Shown: in pieces, positions 27,032 to 35,576 of the stretch
How the letters are laid out: the number at the start of each line of letters is the position of its first letter
Position numbering within the stretch: the first letter of the stretch is position 1
From: Collimonas arenae
GTDB lineage: Bacteria; Pseudomonadota; Gammaproteobacteria; Burkholderiales; Burkholderiaceae_D
Reading direction: 5' to 3'
Length of the DNA stretch: 64,000 bases
NCBI RefSeq assembly: GCF_000786695.1
Contig: NZ_CP009962.1
Coordinates: 1,922,001-1,986,000, forward strand
Notes under the pieces: generated by a model
Database searches by the model: none
What the model saw: the letters and a program-made list of their open reading frames with translations, nothing else
What the model was told of the DNA's origin: nothing
Translations under genes and position numbers: made by a program

Positions 27032-28371
27032 GCGCCCGGGCTGCTGTCGACGTCCAGAAATTCATCGACGAAAAACCATTTTCTCTCTATCAATGGCTGA
27101 TCCTGGGGCTGTGTTTCCTGATCATCGCCATCGATGGCTTCGACACCGCGATCATCGGCTTCCTGGCGCCGGCGTTGAGCCAGGAATGGGGCGTGGAAAA
27201 GGCTGCTTTGGTGCCGGTGCTGAGTGCAGCATTGGTCGGCCTGGCGATAGGCGCATTGCTGGCCGGGCCGCTGGCTGACCGTATCGGCCGCAAGAAGGTG
27301 CTGCTGGCGTCGGTGTTGCTGTTCGGTTTCTGGACATTGATGTCGGCGTTTGCCGGTTCGATCCAGATACTTACCTTCTTGCGTTTCCTGACCGGGCTGG
27401 GCCTGGGCGCCGCGATGCCGAATGCGGTCACCCTGATGTCGGAATATGCGCCGCAACGCCGGCGCTCAATGATCGTCAACACCATGTTTTGCGGCTTCAC
27501 CCTCGGCTCGGCGCTGGGCGGCTTTGTGGCGGCCTGGATGATTCCGCGCTACGGCTGGCACAGCATGTTCGTTGTCGGCGGCTGCCTGCCGCTGCTGCTG
27601 GCGCTGCTGTTATTGCAGTTGCCGGAATCGCCGCGTTTCATGGTGGTGCGGCGCTGGCCGGACAGCAAGATCGCCGCAGTGCTGAACCGGATCGCGCCAG
27701 GCTCGATCACCACTGAGGACAGTTTTACTGTTCCCGAACTGGTAGCGCTGGCCGGCAAGACTGTGCTGGCGGTGATTTTCTCGGCGCGCTACCGCTTTGG
27801 CACGGTCATGCTGTGGCTGACCTATTTCATGGGTTTGCTGATTTTTTACCTGCTTACCAGCTGGATGCCGACCCTGATCAAGAATGCCGGATTTTCACTG
27901 GCGCAGGCGAGTACCATTACCGCCTTGTTTCCGCTCGGCGGCGTGATCGGCACGCTGGCGGTGGGCTGGCTGATGGACCGCATGAGTGCGCACAAGGCGA
28001 TAGCGATCACCTACGTGCTGACAGGCATTTTCGTCTATGCCATCGGTCACGGCACCGGCGACGCCGTGCTGCTCGGCGTGTTGATGTTTGTTGCAGGCCT
28101 GTGCATGAACGGCGCGCAATCCTCGATGCCGGCGCTGGCGGCCGGCTTCTATCCAACCCAGGGCCGCGCCACCGGCGTTGCCTGGATGCTGGGAATAGGC
28201 CGGCTCGGCGGAATTCTCGGCGCGGCGATCGGCGGCCAGCTGCTGCAATTCGGCTGGGGCCTGAGCGCCATTTTCAGCTTGCTGGCCTTGCCGGCCTTCG
28301 TGGCCGCCGCAGCGCTGCTGTTCAAGCATCTGCATCTGCGTGCACATGGGCAGCTCAGCATGAGCGGCTAA
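27028..28371 (+). CDS. pcaK: Aromatic acid:H+ symporter (AAHS family, PcaK-like)
   Basis: 447 residues, 12 TM helices. AAHS marks: LCFLIIAIDGFDTAIIGFLAPAL in TM1 (the D-G-F-D motif needed for aromatic acid transport) and GPLADRIGRKKVLL in the 2-3 loop, repeated as VGWLMDRMSAHKAIA in the 8-9 loop. ATG at 27028 has CGGGAG upstream; an in-frame GTG at 26971 is less likely. It should import 4-hydroxybenzoate and protocatechuate. Context next to pobA and the PcaR-like dyad supports this. Confidence 0.88.
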   Translation: MSARAAVDVQKFIDEKPFSLYQWLILGLCFLIIAIDGFDTAIIGFLAPALSQEWGVEKAALVPVLSAALVGLAIGALLAGPLADRIGRKKVLLASVLLFGFWTLMSAFAGSIQILTFLRFLTGLGLGAAMPNAVTLMSEYAPQRRRSMIVNTMFCGFTLGSALGGFVAAWMIPRYGWHSMFVVGGCLPLLLALLLLQLPESPRFMVVRRWPDSKIAAVLNRIAPGSITTEDSFTVPELVALAGKTVLAVIFSARYRFGTVMLWLTYFMGLLIFYLLTSWMPTLIKNAGFSLAQASTITALFPLGGVIGTLAVGWLMDRMSAHKAIAITYVLTGIFVYAIGHGTGDAVLLGVLMFVAGLCMNGAQSSMPALAAGFYPTQGRATGVAWMLGIGRLGGILGAAIGGQLLQFGWGLSAIFSLLALPAFVAAAALLFKHLHLRAHGQLSMSG

Positions 28372-28380
28372 ACACACTTA

Positions 28381-28560
28381 GAGGCTGTTGCGAAATTAAC
28401 CTGGCGTTGTTGCCCTTGCAGGGCGCCCCCGGGCTTGCAAGCCCGGGCCGTTCCGCAGGCAGACGACAGTGTCGTCTGAAACCCCTGCAACACCCTCCTT
28501 GCCGTACTACTCGTACTGTCTTCGTCGGAGCGCCTAGCCATCTGTGTTCGCAACAGCCTC
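28381..28560. mobile_element. 180-bp MITE-like element with 14-bp terminal inverted repeats
   Basis: Ends are perfect inverted repeats (GAGGCTGTTGCGAA / TTCGCAACAGCCTC), flanked on both sides by TTA (28378-28380 and 28561-28563), a likely target duplication. No coding capacity. Inside are three hairpins: GCCCT-TGC-AGGGC (28412-28424), a 20-bp perfect palindrome (28428-28447) and CAGACGACA-G-TGTCGTCTG (28460-28478). A TNA duplication and GAGGC-type ends fit non-autonomous derivatives of IS5-family (IS1031/IS427-like) elements as I recall them. Inserted 9 bp after the pcaK stop. Confidence 0.75.
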
Positions 28561-28697
28561 TTACTTAGCCGCGCTTGCGTTCTGCGAGCCGGCTTCCATG
28601 TCCTGCATTCAATGGCGAAGTTCGGCTTCGCCGGGACGCGCATTGCCATTTTTTCCTGCAGCACGCTTTCACTATAAAAAACTCCGGAGACAAAACC

Positions 28698-29753
28698 ATG
28701 AAAAAAGCACTTGTTGTCCTTTCTGCCCTTTCTGTTCTTGCAGCGGTGGCCGGCGCAGCGCACGCGCAAAGCAGCAATGTCACCATCTACGGCATCGTCG
28801 ATAGCGGCATCGAATTCGCCAATAACGGCAAGGACAGTATGAGCCGCGTGCAAAGCGGCAGCCTGGCGCAAAGCCGGATCGGATTCACCGGCAGCGAAGA
28901 CTTGGGCGGCGGACTGAGAGCCTTGTTTACCTTGGAAAATGGTTTTAACGTCGACAACGGTACATTGGCGCAGACCGGCTTGCTGTTCGGCCGCCAGGCT
29001 TTCGTCGGCCTGGGTTCCAGCGCCGGCACCGTCACGCTTGGACGGCAATACGAACCGCTGCATTCGATGTACGTCAAGTTCACTACGCATGCGGTGGGTT
29101 TCGGCGATGGACCGGCGGCTTATGTGCCGGCCATTGAAGATGTGCGGCTGGATAATTCGATCAAGTATGTATCGCCGGTTTTCCATGGCGTGAGCATGAC
29201 GCTGTTCTACGCTTTGGGCGAAAACACGACGGTGCCGGCGGCGAGCAAATCCTACGGCAACCTGTTGAACATCCAGGCCAACTATGACAATGGTCCGCTG
29301 GCAGCGGCGCTGAGCTACGTCTCCAAACGTAAAACCGCCGCAGCGCCGGACAACATCACTAAAAACATTGCGGCCGCTGTCTCCTACGATTTTTCGGTGG
29401 TGAAACCCTATCTGTTGCTGGAAACGGTGCGCAACGATCTCAGTAGCGCCGCTATTCCGAATTATGACTTCTGGTCCGTGGCGATGGATGTGCCCTTGGG
29501 CGGCGGCCGCCTGAATTTCAGTTACGGCAGCCTGAAAAACAAGAGCGCAGCCAACGCCAATTCGCGCAGCTACGGTCTGGTGTATGACTACGATCTGTCC
29601 AAGCGCACCACCTTGTACACCGGTTATTCAAGGGTCAATAACGATGCCGGCGCCGGGTTTGGCGTCGGTTCGGCGAACGGCAGCGAGGTCGCCGCAGCAG
29701 GCCTCGGCTCCGATCCGCGCGCGCTGATAGTCGGGATTCGCCACAAGTTCTAG
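28698..29753 (+). CDS. Outer-membrane porin, Gram-negative trimeric
   Basis: 351 residues; ATG at 28698 with GGAGA upstream (longer frame from 28575 rejected: it runs from the MITE flank without a ribosome site). Signal peptide MKKALVVLSALSVLAAVAGAAHA, then SSNVTIYGIVDSGIEF. Typical barrel motifs SLAQSRIGFTGSEDLGGGLRALFTLENGF, GRQAFVGLG, YDLSKRTTLYTGYSRVNND and a terminal Phe (GIRHKF). A different paralogue from the one at 1.9 kb. It may admit aromatic acids given its position after pcaK, but porins of this type are general. Confidence 0.9.
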   Translation: MKKALVVLSALSVLAAVAGAAHAQSSNVTIYGIVDSGIEFANNGKDSMSRVQSGSLAQSRIGFTGSEDLGGGLRALFTLENGFNVDNGTLAQTGLLFGRQAFVGLGSSAGTVTLGRQYEPLHSMYVKFTTHAVGFGDGPAAYVPAIEDVRLDNSIKYVSPVFHGVSMTLFYALGENTTVPAASKSYGNLLNIQANYDNGPLAAALSYVSKRKTAAAPDNITKNIAAAVSYDFSVVKPYLLLETVRNDLSSAAIPNYDFWSVAMDVPLGGGRLNFSYGSLKNKSAANANSRSYGLVYDYDLSKRTTLYTGYSRVNNDAGAGFGVGSANGSEVAAAGLGSDPRALIVGIRHKF

Positions 29754-29766
29754 GCCAGGCATGAAG

Positions 29767-29815
29767 AATCCGGCGGTATCGGTATCTAAACCGGCGCCGG
29801 ATTGCATCTTTTTTT
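29767..29815 (+). terminator. Intrinsic terminator after the second porin
   Basis: Stem AATCCGG / CCGGATT enclosing a further GC-rich segment, followed by GCATC and seven T. It lies 14 bp after the porin stop. Confidence 0.65.
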
Positions 29816-29867
29816 CATTCAGGGGCTTCCGGTTATAAAATGATGGTTTTCTCGAACGGATACTGTC

Positions 29868-30167
29868 ATGCCACACTCTACCCACATCGGCGCCGCCGTC
29901 GCCATTCAAGATTTGCCCGGCTGGACTGCGGTTGAAGGCCGCGATGCGATTCAAAAGACTTTCCTGTTTGCCGACTTCAACGCCGCCTTCGGTTTCATGA
30001 CCCGGGTCGCCTTGTTGGCAGATAAGATGGATCATCATCCCGAATGGTCGAATGTCTATAACCGCGTGGTCGTGCAATTGACGACGCATGACGCCAATGG
30101 CGTTACCGACCTCGATGTCCGTCTGGCCAAATTCATGGATGGCGCCGGCGCTGCCGCCAAGCATTGA
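29868..30167 (+). CDS. Pterin-4a-carbinolamine dehydratase (PCD/DCoH, PhhB-like)
   Basis: 99 residues; the family core [34 protein letters not shown] holds the catalytic His pair (HHPEW). It dehydrates the 4a-hydroxy-tetrahydropterin produced by aromatic amino acid hydroxylases, or has other pterin roles. The next gene is a pteridine reductase-like SDR, so the pair fits recycling of a reduced pterin. No phenylalanine hydroxylase gene is in the window. Confidence 0.92.
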   Translation: MPHSTHIGAAVAIQDLPGWTAVEGRDAIQKTFLFADFNAAFGFMTRVALLADKMDHHPEWSNVYNRVVVQLTTHDANGVTDLDVRLAKFMDGAGAAAKH

Positions 30168-30178
30168 AGCAGGCCGCC

Positions 30179-30949
30179 ATGAACCAACCGGTTGCATTGA
30201 TCACCGGCGCCGCCAAGCGGGTAGGGCGGGTGATCGCTGAGCGCTTCGCCGCGGCGGGCTATGCCGTGGTGGTGCACTACGGCGGCTCGCAGCAGGAGGC
30301 GCTGGAGACCGTGCAAGCGATTGAAGCCGCAGGCGGCGTCGCCATCGTACATCAGGCGGACTTGCAGTCGCCGTCGCAATTGACGGCGATGGTGGCCGCC
30401 GCTTATGACAGCTTTGGCCGGCTGGATGTGCTGGTCAATTGCGCCGCTATTTTCTTTCCGGATACGCTGGCCGATTTTGCGCTGGACGATCTGGAGCGCT
30501 CCTGGCAAGTCAATTGCCGTGCGCCGTTGCTGCTGACCCAGGCCTTTTACCGTCAAGCCAGCCAGCGCGCCCAGCAAGGCGTGGTGATTAATGTGGTGGA
30601 CCAGAAGGTGCAGGCGAATTTTCATCCGGAAGATTTCAGCTATACGGTCGCCAAGGCAGCGCTCGGCAACCTGACTGCGATGCTGGCGATGTCTGCAGCT
30701 CCGGTGTTGCGGGTGAATGCGCTGTATCCTGGCCTGATGACGCCCAGCGGCGACCAGACCCAGGCCGATTTTGAGTACTCCTCGGCACGCTCGACGCCAC
30801 TTGGCTATATTGCGCCGACCACGGAAATCGCGGACGCTATCTTGTTGTTGACAAGGCAATCATTTAACGGCGCTGAATTTACCGTTGATGCCGGGCAAAA
30901 CCTGGTGCGGGTTGACAAGGATGTGATCAATCTTTATCGGGCGCCATAG
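30179..30949 (+). CDS. SDR oxidoreductase, pteridine reductase/FolM-like
   Basis: 256 residues from the ATG at 30179 (AGG five bases upstream); a TTG at 30164 would overlap the PCD gene by 4 bp. Nucleotide motif TGAAKRVGRVIAERF, in which the Lys-Arg after GAA favours NADPH as in PTR1/FolM; NCAAIFFPDTL; and the catalytic YTVAK pair. The C-terminus (FEYSSARSTPLGYIAPTTEIADAILLL) also resembles FolM. Likely reduces dihydropterin or dihydromonapterin, partner to the preceding dehydratase. Specific substrate not proven. Confidence 0.75.
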   Translation: MNQPVALITGAAKRVGRVIAERFAAAGYAVVVHYGGSQQEALETVQAIEAAGGVAIVHQADLQSPSQLTAMVAAAYDSFGRLDVLVNCAAIFFPDTLADFALDDLERSWQVNCRAPLLLTQAFYRQASQRAQQGVVINVVDQKVQANFHPEDFSYTVAKAALGNLTAMLAMSAAPVLRVNALYPGLMTPSGDQTQADFEYSSARSTPLGYIAPTTEIADAILLLTRQSFNGAEFTVDAGQNLVRVDKDVINLYRAP

Positions 30950-31033
30950 ATAACCGGAACGAAGATCAGGAGCGTGTGTAAGGAAATGGCTTGCAGTGCG
31001 ACCAAGCTTCACATGACCAGCCGGGAGACACAG

Positions 31034-31831
31034 GTGCCTATCTTTATCAACATCGCAACTACTTTTGCACTGAGCGCGTTCGCGCTCGGTATTTCATCAA
31101 CTACCCACGCCGCCGAATACGTGGCCCGGAGTCCGGCCAACAGGGTGGCACTGGTTGAGTTGTATTCCAGCGAAGGCTGCAACAGCTGTCCGCCCGCCGA
31201 CCAGTGGTTGTCCAGGCTTGGCGCCGAGGCCAAACCGGACCGCGTGGTGCCGCTGGCCCTGCATGTCGACTATTGGGACAATCTCGGCTGGAAAGACCGC
31301 TTTGGCGATCATCGCTTCACCCTGCGGCAGCAGGAGCTCGCTGGATATACCAACAACAAAGTGGTATATACGCCGGAAATATTTGCCGGTGGCCGTGAAC
31401 TGCGGCGCTGGAGTTCAGGCAGCGCTTTCGACGCGGCCATCGACAAAATCGCTGCGCAGCCGTCGCCGGCCGATATCGCGATCAAACTGACGAGCACTGC
31501 GGCGCGTGATTTTGATCTCTCCACCAGCATCAAACTGCGGCAGGACTCGAAAGATCCGCTTAACGCCTATGTCGCGCTCTATGAGAACAAGCTGGTGTCG
31601 AATGTGGCTGCCGGCGAGAACGGTGGCGTGACCTTGCATCACGATTACGTGGTGCGGCGCTGGCTGGGGCCGTTCGCCCTCAAGAACGGCATGGTGCAAG
31701 TCAACGAAAAGATCGCGCTCGACGGTATCGCCAAGGACTTGCGCGCCGATCGCTTCGGTATTGTCGCTTTCGTCCAGAATGCAAGCAGCGGGGAAGTGCT
31801 GCAAGTGGCGAGGCTGCCGGTAGATCACTGA
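31034..31831 (+). CDS. DUF1223 exported thioredoxin-like protein
   Basis: About 265 residues from a GTG at 31034 with GGGAGA upstream, giving a clean signal peptide (PIFINIATTFALSAFALG...THA). Upstream starts at 30974 and 30986 are less suitable. The DUF1223 hallmark is VELYSSEGCNSCPPADQWL, with a CxxC pair in a thioredoxin-like fold, then PLALHVDYWDNLGWKDRF and VYTPEIFAGGR. Family function unknown; an extracytoplasmic redox role is plausible. Confidence 0.82.
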   Translation: MPIFINIATTFALSAFALGISSTTHAAEYVARSPANRVALVELYSSEGCNSCPPADQWLSRLGAEAKPDRVVPLALHVDYWDNLGWKDRFGDHRFTLRQQELAGYTNNKVVYTPEIFAGGRELRRWSSGSAFDAAIDKIAAQPSPADIAIKLTSTAARDFDLSTSIKLRQDSKDPLNAYVALYENKLVSNVAAGENGGVTLHHDYVVRRWLGPFALKNGMVQVNEKIALDGIAKDLRADRFGIVAFVQNASSGEVLQVARLPVDH

Positions 31832-31865
31832 GTCACCGAAAGAATGCAGCCTTCGCTGGTCCGGT

Positions 31866-33221
31866 CTAAGGATTCAGCACTGTCTCAACCGCCAAACCGA
31901 TTTCCAGGATTTTTCTGTCCTGGTTGGCCACGCCCGCCAGCATCAAGCCAACCGGTGCTTCGCCGGCGGCGTGGCAAGGTAGCGAGAGCGCACAGCCATC
32001 CAGGAAATTGATCAGCGAAGGATTGCGCAAGATCATGCCGTTGGCGGCGAAATACGCTTCATCGCTGGCCTCCAGCGCGGCAATCGCCGGCGCTATGATC
32101 GGCACGGTCGGCATGATCAGAGCGTCGTAGCCAGCGATGCGCTGCTCGACTGCGGCGATCCATTGCTTGCGTGCGGCAAACAGGTCGATCAGGTCTGCCG
32201 CGCTGATTTCCTTGCCGCGCAAGATGCGTGAAATCACGCGCGGGTCGTAGCTGGCGGCGCGTTCTGCTATCAGTGCGCGGTGCCAGGCGTAGGCTTCAGC
32301 CGCGGTAAAGCCGCCTTTTGCGTTGATCGCCGATGCGCTGGCAAATTCCGGAATTTCTATCTCTTCAATCAGCGCGCCGGCTGCCTGCAGCCTTGTACGG
32401 GCACGGGAAAATGCCGCCGCTACCTGGTTATCCAGCCCGTCCAGCACCAGCGTGGTCGGCAATGCCAGGCGCAGTCCACGCAGCGGGAATGGCTTCAGCG
32501 CAGGTATCGATTCACCCGCGAGGATGGCGTCGAGCACCGCGCAGCAGCTAACGCTGGCTGTGATCGGACCAATTGAATCCAGTTGCGCCGAGAGCGGCAG
32601 CACGCCTTTCAGTGAAACCCTGCGCGCAGTCGGCTTGAAGCCGGTCAGGCCGCATAGTGCGGCCGGGATACGCACTGAGCCGCCAGTATCGGAACCGATA
32701 GCCGCCACCGCCATGCCATCGCTGACCGACACTGCCGCACCGGAGGACGACCCGCCAGGTATGCGTGCGGTGGCGCGGTCCCAAGGATTGCGCGGCGTGC
32801 CGTAATGTGGATTGATACCAAGGCCGGAATAAGCGAATTCGGTCATGTTGGTATGGCCGACGATGACGGCGCCGGCAGCAACCAGCCGCTGCACGACGAC
32901 CGCGCTCGCGCCGGCTGGCGCGGCATCGCTCAATGCTACGGAGCCGGCTCGGGTAGCGCTGCCGGCGACATCCAGCAAATCCTTGACCGAAATCGGCAAG
33001 CCGTCGATTGGCGAGCGCACCTGGCCGCTGGCGCGCAACAGGTCGGACGCCTGCGCCGCCGCGCGCGCCGGAGCGGCATACACTTCGGTGAATACCCTAC
33101 GGCCTTCGCCGGCCGGATCCAGCGCGCGCGCCAGCGCCGCTTCGGTGATATCCACCGAGCTGACGCTATTGTTGCGCAGCGCTTCAGACAGAGAGTGTAG
33201 AGTAGGCAGCTTGGTAGTCAT
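31866..33221 (-). CDS. Amidase signature-family hydrolase
   Basis: 451 residues from the ATG at 33221 (TTG at 33233 possible). The Ser-cisSer-Lys triad is visible: Lys in GLPISVKDLLDVAG, Ser in GGSSSGAAVSVSDG and the nucleophile region GSDTGGSVRIPAALCGLTGFKPT. Without the GatA C-terminal features it is a small-molecule amidase. Last gene of the minus-strand cluster, 42 bp after DUF2848. It may release ammonia from an amide intermediate of a heteroaromatic pathway; substrate unknown. Confidence 0.87.
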   Translation of the reverse strand: MTTKLPTLHSLSEALRNNSVSSVDITEAALARALDPAGEGRRVFTEVYAAPARAAAQASDLLRASGQVRSPIDGLPISVKDLLDVAGSATRAGSVALSDAAPAGASAVVVQRLVAAGAVIVGHTNMTEFAYSGLGINPHYGTPRNPWDRATARIPGGSSSGAAVSVSDGMAVAAIGSDTGGSVRIPAALCGLTGFKPTARRVSLKGVLPLSAQLDSIGPITASVSCCAVLDAILAGESIPALKPFPLRGLRLALPTTLVLDGLDNQVAAAFSRARTRLQAAGALIEEIEIPEFASASAINAKGGFTAAEAYAWHRALIAERAASYDPRVISRILRGKEISAADLIDLFAARKQWIAAVEQRIAGYDALIMPTVPIIAPAIAALEASDEAYFAANGMILRNPSLINFLDGCALSLPCHAAGEAPVGLMLAGVANQDRKILEIGLAVETVLNP

Positions 33222-33263
33222 AGATTCTCGCAAGTTAGATGAAGCAGGTTGGAGCCCCGCGGC

Positions 33264-33950
33264 TTACGCCACTTCCGGCAGCACTTCAACCTCGTAATGA
33301 TGGCGCAGCGTACGTTGCCGGCGTGGATCGAACAGCTCCATTGTAAATGACTGTGCCGGACGGATGCAGCCGATCGCCGCCACGGTGCCGCATGTCATGC
33401 CGCTGCCGGCCGGCAGCAGCGCGGCGCCATGGGTGTACCCGGCGATCAGGTCTTGCGGCGTGCGCAGGGATGCCAGCGGACCTTCCTGGTACAGCACTTG
33501 TTCGCCATTCTCTTCGATATAGGAACGGATCACCAGTTCGTCCCAATATGCGGCGACGTCGGCCAGACGCCAGGCGCTGGTGGCTACCGGCTTTACGCAA
33601 GCTTGCTTCGACAACGCCACGCTGTGCGCCTCCAGCTTGCGGTCGGTGTGATCGGAGGCGATGCTGACGTACAGTTCTCCCTCGGCGGCGAAGACGAAGG
33701 TTTCTACTTCGCCGGAAGAATCCGGACCCACCACCTGCACCTGCGGCGCTTGCGTCAGCTGATTGCTGGCGATGCGGTAATACAGTGGCACCGCGCTTGG
33801 ACGCGAGATGCCTAGCGCGGCCAGTTCTTCAATGTGATGCTCGATGGCGGCGTGGTCGCGTCCGGCCCAGCCGGCCACGATCAGGGTATGGATGTCGGTA
33901 TCGAGTTGGCGTGAGCCTTGCTCGGTTTCTACCTGAAAAGAGATGTGCAT
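33264..33950 (-). CDS. DUF2848 family protein
   Basis: 228 residues with no signal peptide. The family pattern is ISRPSAVPLYYRIASNQLTQ near residue 50, EGELYVSIASDHTDRKLEAHSVALSKQACVKP, and LLPAGSGMTCGTVAAIG in the C-terminal half. The SDHTDRKLE segment suggests a hydrolase-like acid/His site related to fumarylacetoacetate hydrolase folds, but no activity is known to me. Immediately before the amidase in a probable two-gene unit. Confidence 0.8.
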   Translation of the reverse strand: MHISFQVETEQGSRQLDTDIHTLIVAGWAGRDHAAIEHHIEELAALGISRPSAVPLYYRIASNQLTQAPQVQVVGPDSSGEVETFVFAAEGELYVSIASDHTDRKLEAHSVALSKQACVKPVATSAWRLADVAAYWDELVIRSYIEENGEQVLYQEGPLASLRTPQDLIAGYTHGAALLPAGSGMTCGTVAAIGCIRPAQSFTMELFDPRRQRTLRHHYEVEVLPEVA

Positions 33951-33964
33951 GAAAATTCAACCTT

Positions 33965-34009
33965 AAAAAATAGAACGTGACGGTTCCGGCCGATGTGCCG
34001 GCCGTCACG
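33965..34009 (-). terminator. Strong intrinsic terminator between MFS gene and DUF2848 gene
   Basis: Read on the minus strand: stem CGTGACGG...CCGTCACG with an inner CCGGC/GCCGG pair, broken only by a 2-nt bulge, then TTCTATTTTTT. It begins 15 bp after the MFS stop, and the T-run leads directly into the AAGG ribosome site of the DUF2848 gene. It looks like an attenuator inside the cluster. Confidence 0.8.
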
Positions 34010-34023
34010 CTGAGGAATAGGGA

Positions 34024-35307
34024 TTAGCGGACTTTTTTGATAAACACCAGGACCAGCACGGTTGCAGTGAACTCCAGCGCTGCGACGAAATACAGTCCTG
34101 CAGACAGGCTGCCGGTAGTCGTCTTCAGCGAGCCGATCATGTACGGCGCGGCAAAGCCGGCCAGGTTGCCGATCGAGTTGATCAATGCGATGCCACCCGC
34201 TGCCGCTGTGCCGGTCAGGAACGCAGCGGGAATCGACCAGAACACGGGGAACGCCGCAAGGATGCCTGCTGCCGCCAAGGTCAGTGCGCACAACGCCAGC
34301 ACTGCATTGCCAAGGAAAAATCCAGTCAATATGAGCCCGATGCTGGCCACCAGCGTGGCAATGGCGCAATGCAAGCGTCGCTCACCGCTCTTGTCGGAAT
34401 GAATGCCGTTCCAGACCATGGCGATGGTGCCGGCCAAAAACGGGATAGCGGAGATCAGGCCAATCTGCAGATTGCCGACCACGCCGATTTCCTTGATGAT
34501 CGATGGCGACCAGAAGGCGATCGTGGCATTGCCGCTGACCACGCAGAAATACACCGCTGCGCAGATCCAGACACGCGAATTCAGGCAAGCATCGCGCAGC
34601 GAAGCATGCTTGCCGCCGTGATTTTCCGCCGCCAGCGCGTTGCTCACAGCTTGCTGCTGGCTGGTAGTCAGCCATTTGGCGTTGACTGGCTTTTCCGGCA
34701 GGTAGATCAGTACGAGGATGCCAGCGATCACCGATGGTATGCCTTCCAGCAGGAACAGCCATTGCCAGTTGGCGAAGTGGCCAACGCCATCCATGGTGCT
34801 CATGATGAATCCTGCAATCGGGCCGCCGACTACGCCGGCGATGGCGAATGAAGTCATGAACAGGCCATTTACACGAGCCCTGCGCTCGGCGGGAAACCAG
34901 TAGGTAAGGTACAGCACGACGCCGGGGAAAAAGCCGGCTTCGAATACGCCTAGGAAAAAGCGGATGATATAGAACGCGGTTGGCGTCTTTACGTATACCA
35001 TCGCCATCGAGGTCAGCCCCCACAGGATGGTGATGCGCGCCAGCGTTTTGCGGGCGCCGATTTTTTCCAGCAGCAGGTTGCTCGGTACTTCAAACAGGAA
35101 ATAGCCGATAAAGAAAATGCCGGCGCCTAGCCCATAGACCGCTTCGCTGAATTGCAAGTCTTGCAGCATCTGCAGCTTGGCAAAACCGACGTTGACCCGG
35201 TCGATCCAGGCCAGCACGAACAGGAAGACTAGGAAAGGAATCAATCGCCAGGCGATTTTCTTGTAGGTCTCTTCCAGCGCTGCAGCGCTTGTATTGATAT
35301 TGCTCAT
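34024..35307 (-). CDS. MFS transporter, anion:cation symporter (ACS) family
   Basis: 427 residues, 12 TM. N-terminal motif RLIPFLVFLFVLAWIDRVNVGFAKLQM and YGLGAGIFFIGYFLFEVPSNLLLEKIGARK, the hallmark of ACS/phthalate-type and tartrate/galactonate permeases. Likely imports an organic anion degraded by the enzymes of this cluster. A 269-bp gap, presumably with the promoter, separates it from the LysR gene. Confidence 0.87.
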   Translation of the reverse strand: MSNINTSAAALEETYKKIAWRLIPFLVFLFVLAWIDRVNVGFAKLQMLQDLQFSEAVYGLGAGIFFIGYFLFEVPSNLLLEKIGARKTLARITILWGLTSMAMVYVKTPTAFYIIRFFLGVFEAGFFPGVVLYLTYWFPAERRARVNGLFMTSFAIAGVVGGPIAGFIMSTMDGVGHFANWQWLFLLEGIPSVIAGILVLIYLPEKPVNAKWLTTSQQQAVSNALAAENHGGKHASLRDACLNSRVWICAAVYFCVVSGNATIAFWSPSIIKEIGVVGNLQIGLISAIPFLAGTIAMVWNGIHSDKSGERRLHCAIATLVASIGLILTGFFLGNAVLALCALTLAAAGILAAFPVFWSIPAAFLTGTAAAGGIALINSIGNLAGFAAPYMIGSLKTTTGSLSAGLYFVAALEFTATVLVLVFIKKVR

Positions 35308-35576
35308 AGGATGTCACCCGATAATGGATTCTGCTTCGCCGCTGGCGGTGAAGGATGAAGCGGCGTTTCTATGACGGCCGTCACCGGCGCTTGCAGGCAA
35401 GTACCGGATGAATCGAGTATGCGTAAGGGGCTGGCGGCTGTCCAACAAGAAATTGTCAGCGCAATTGATTGAAAAATCTTATGAGCAAAAATGGGGCGCG
35501 CAGCAGGGCCGCGGGCATTATTGGTGCTTTGTTGCAACAGTGCGCATTACATGATTGGAAACTACATGGCTGAAAA

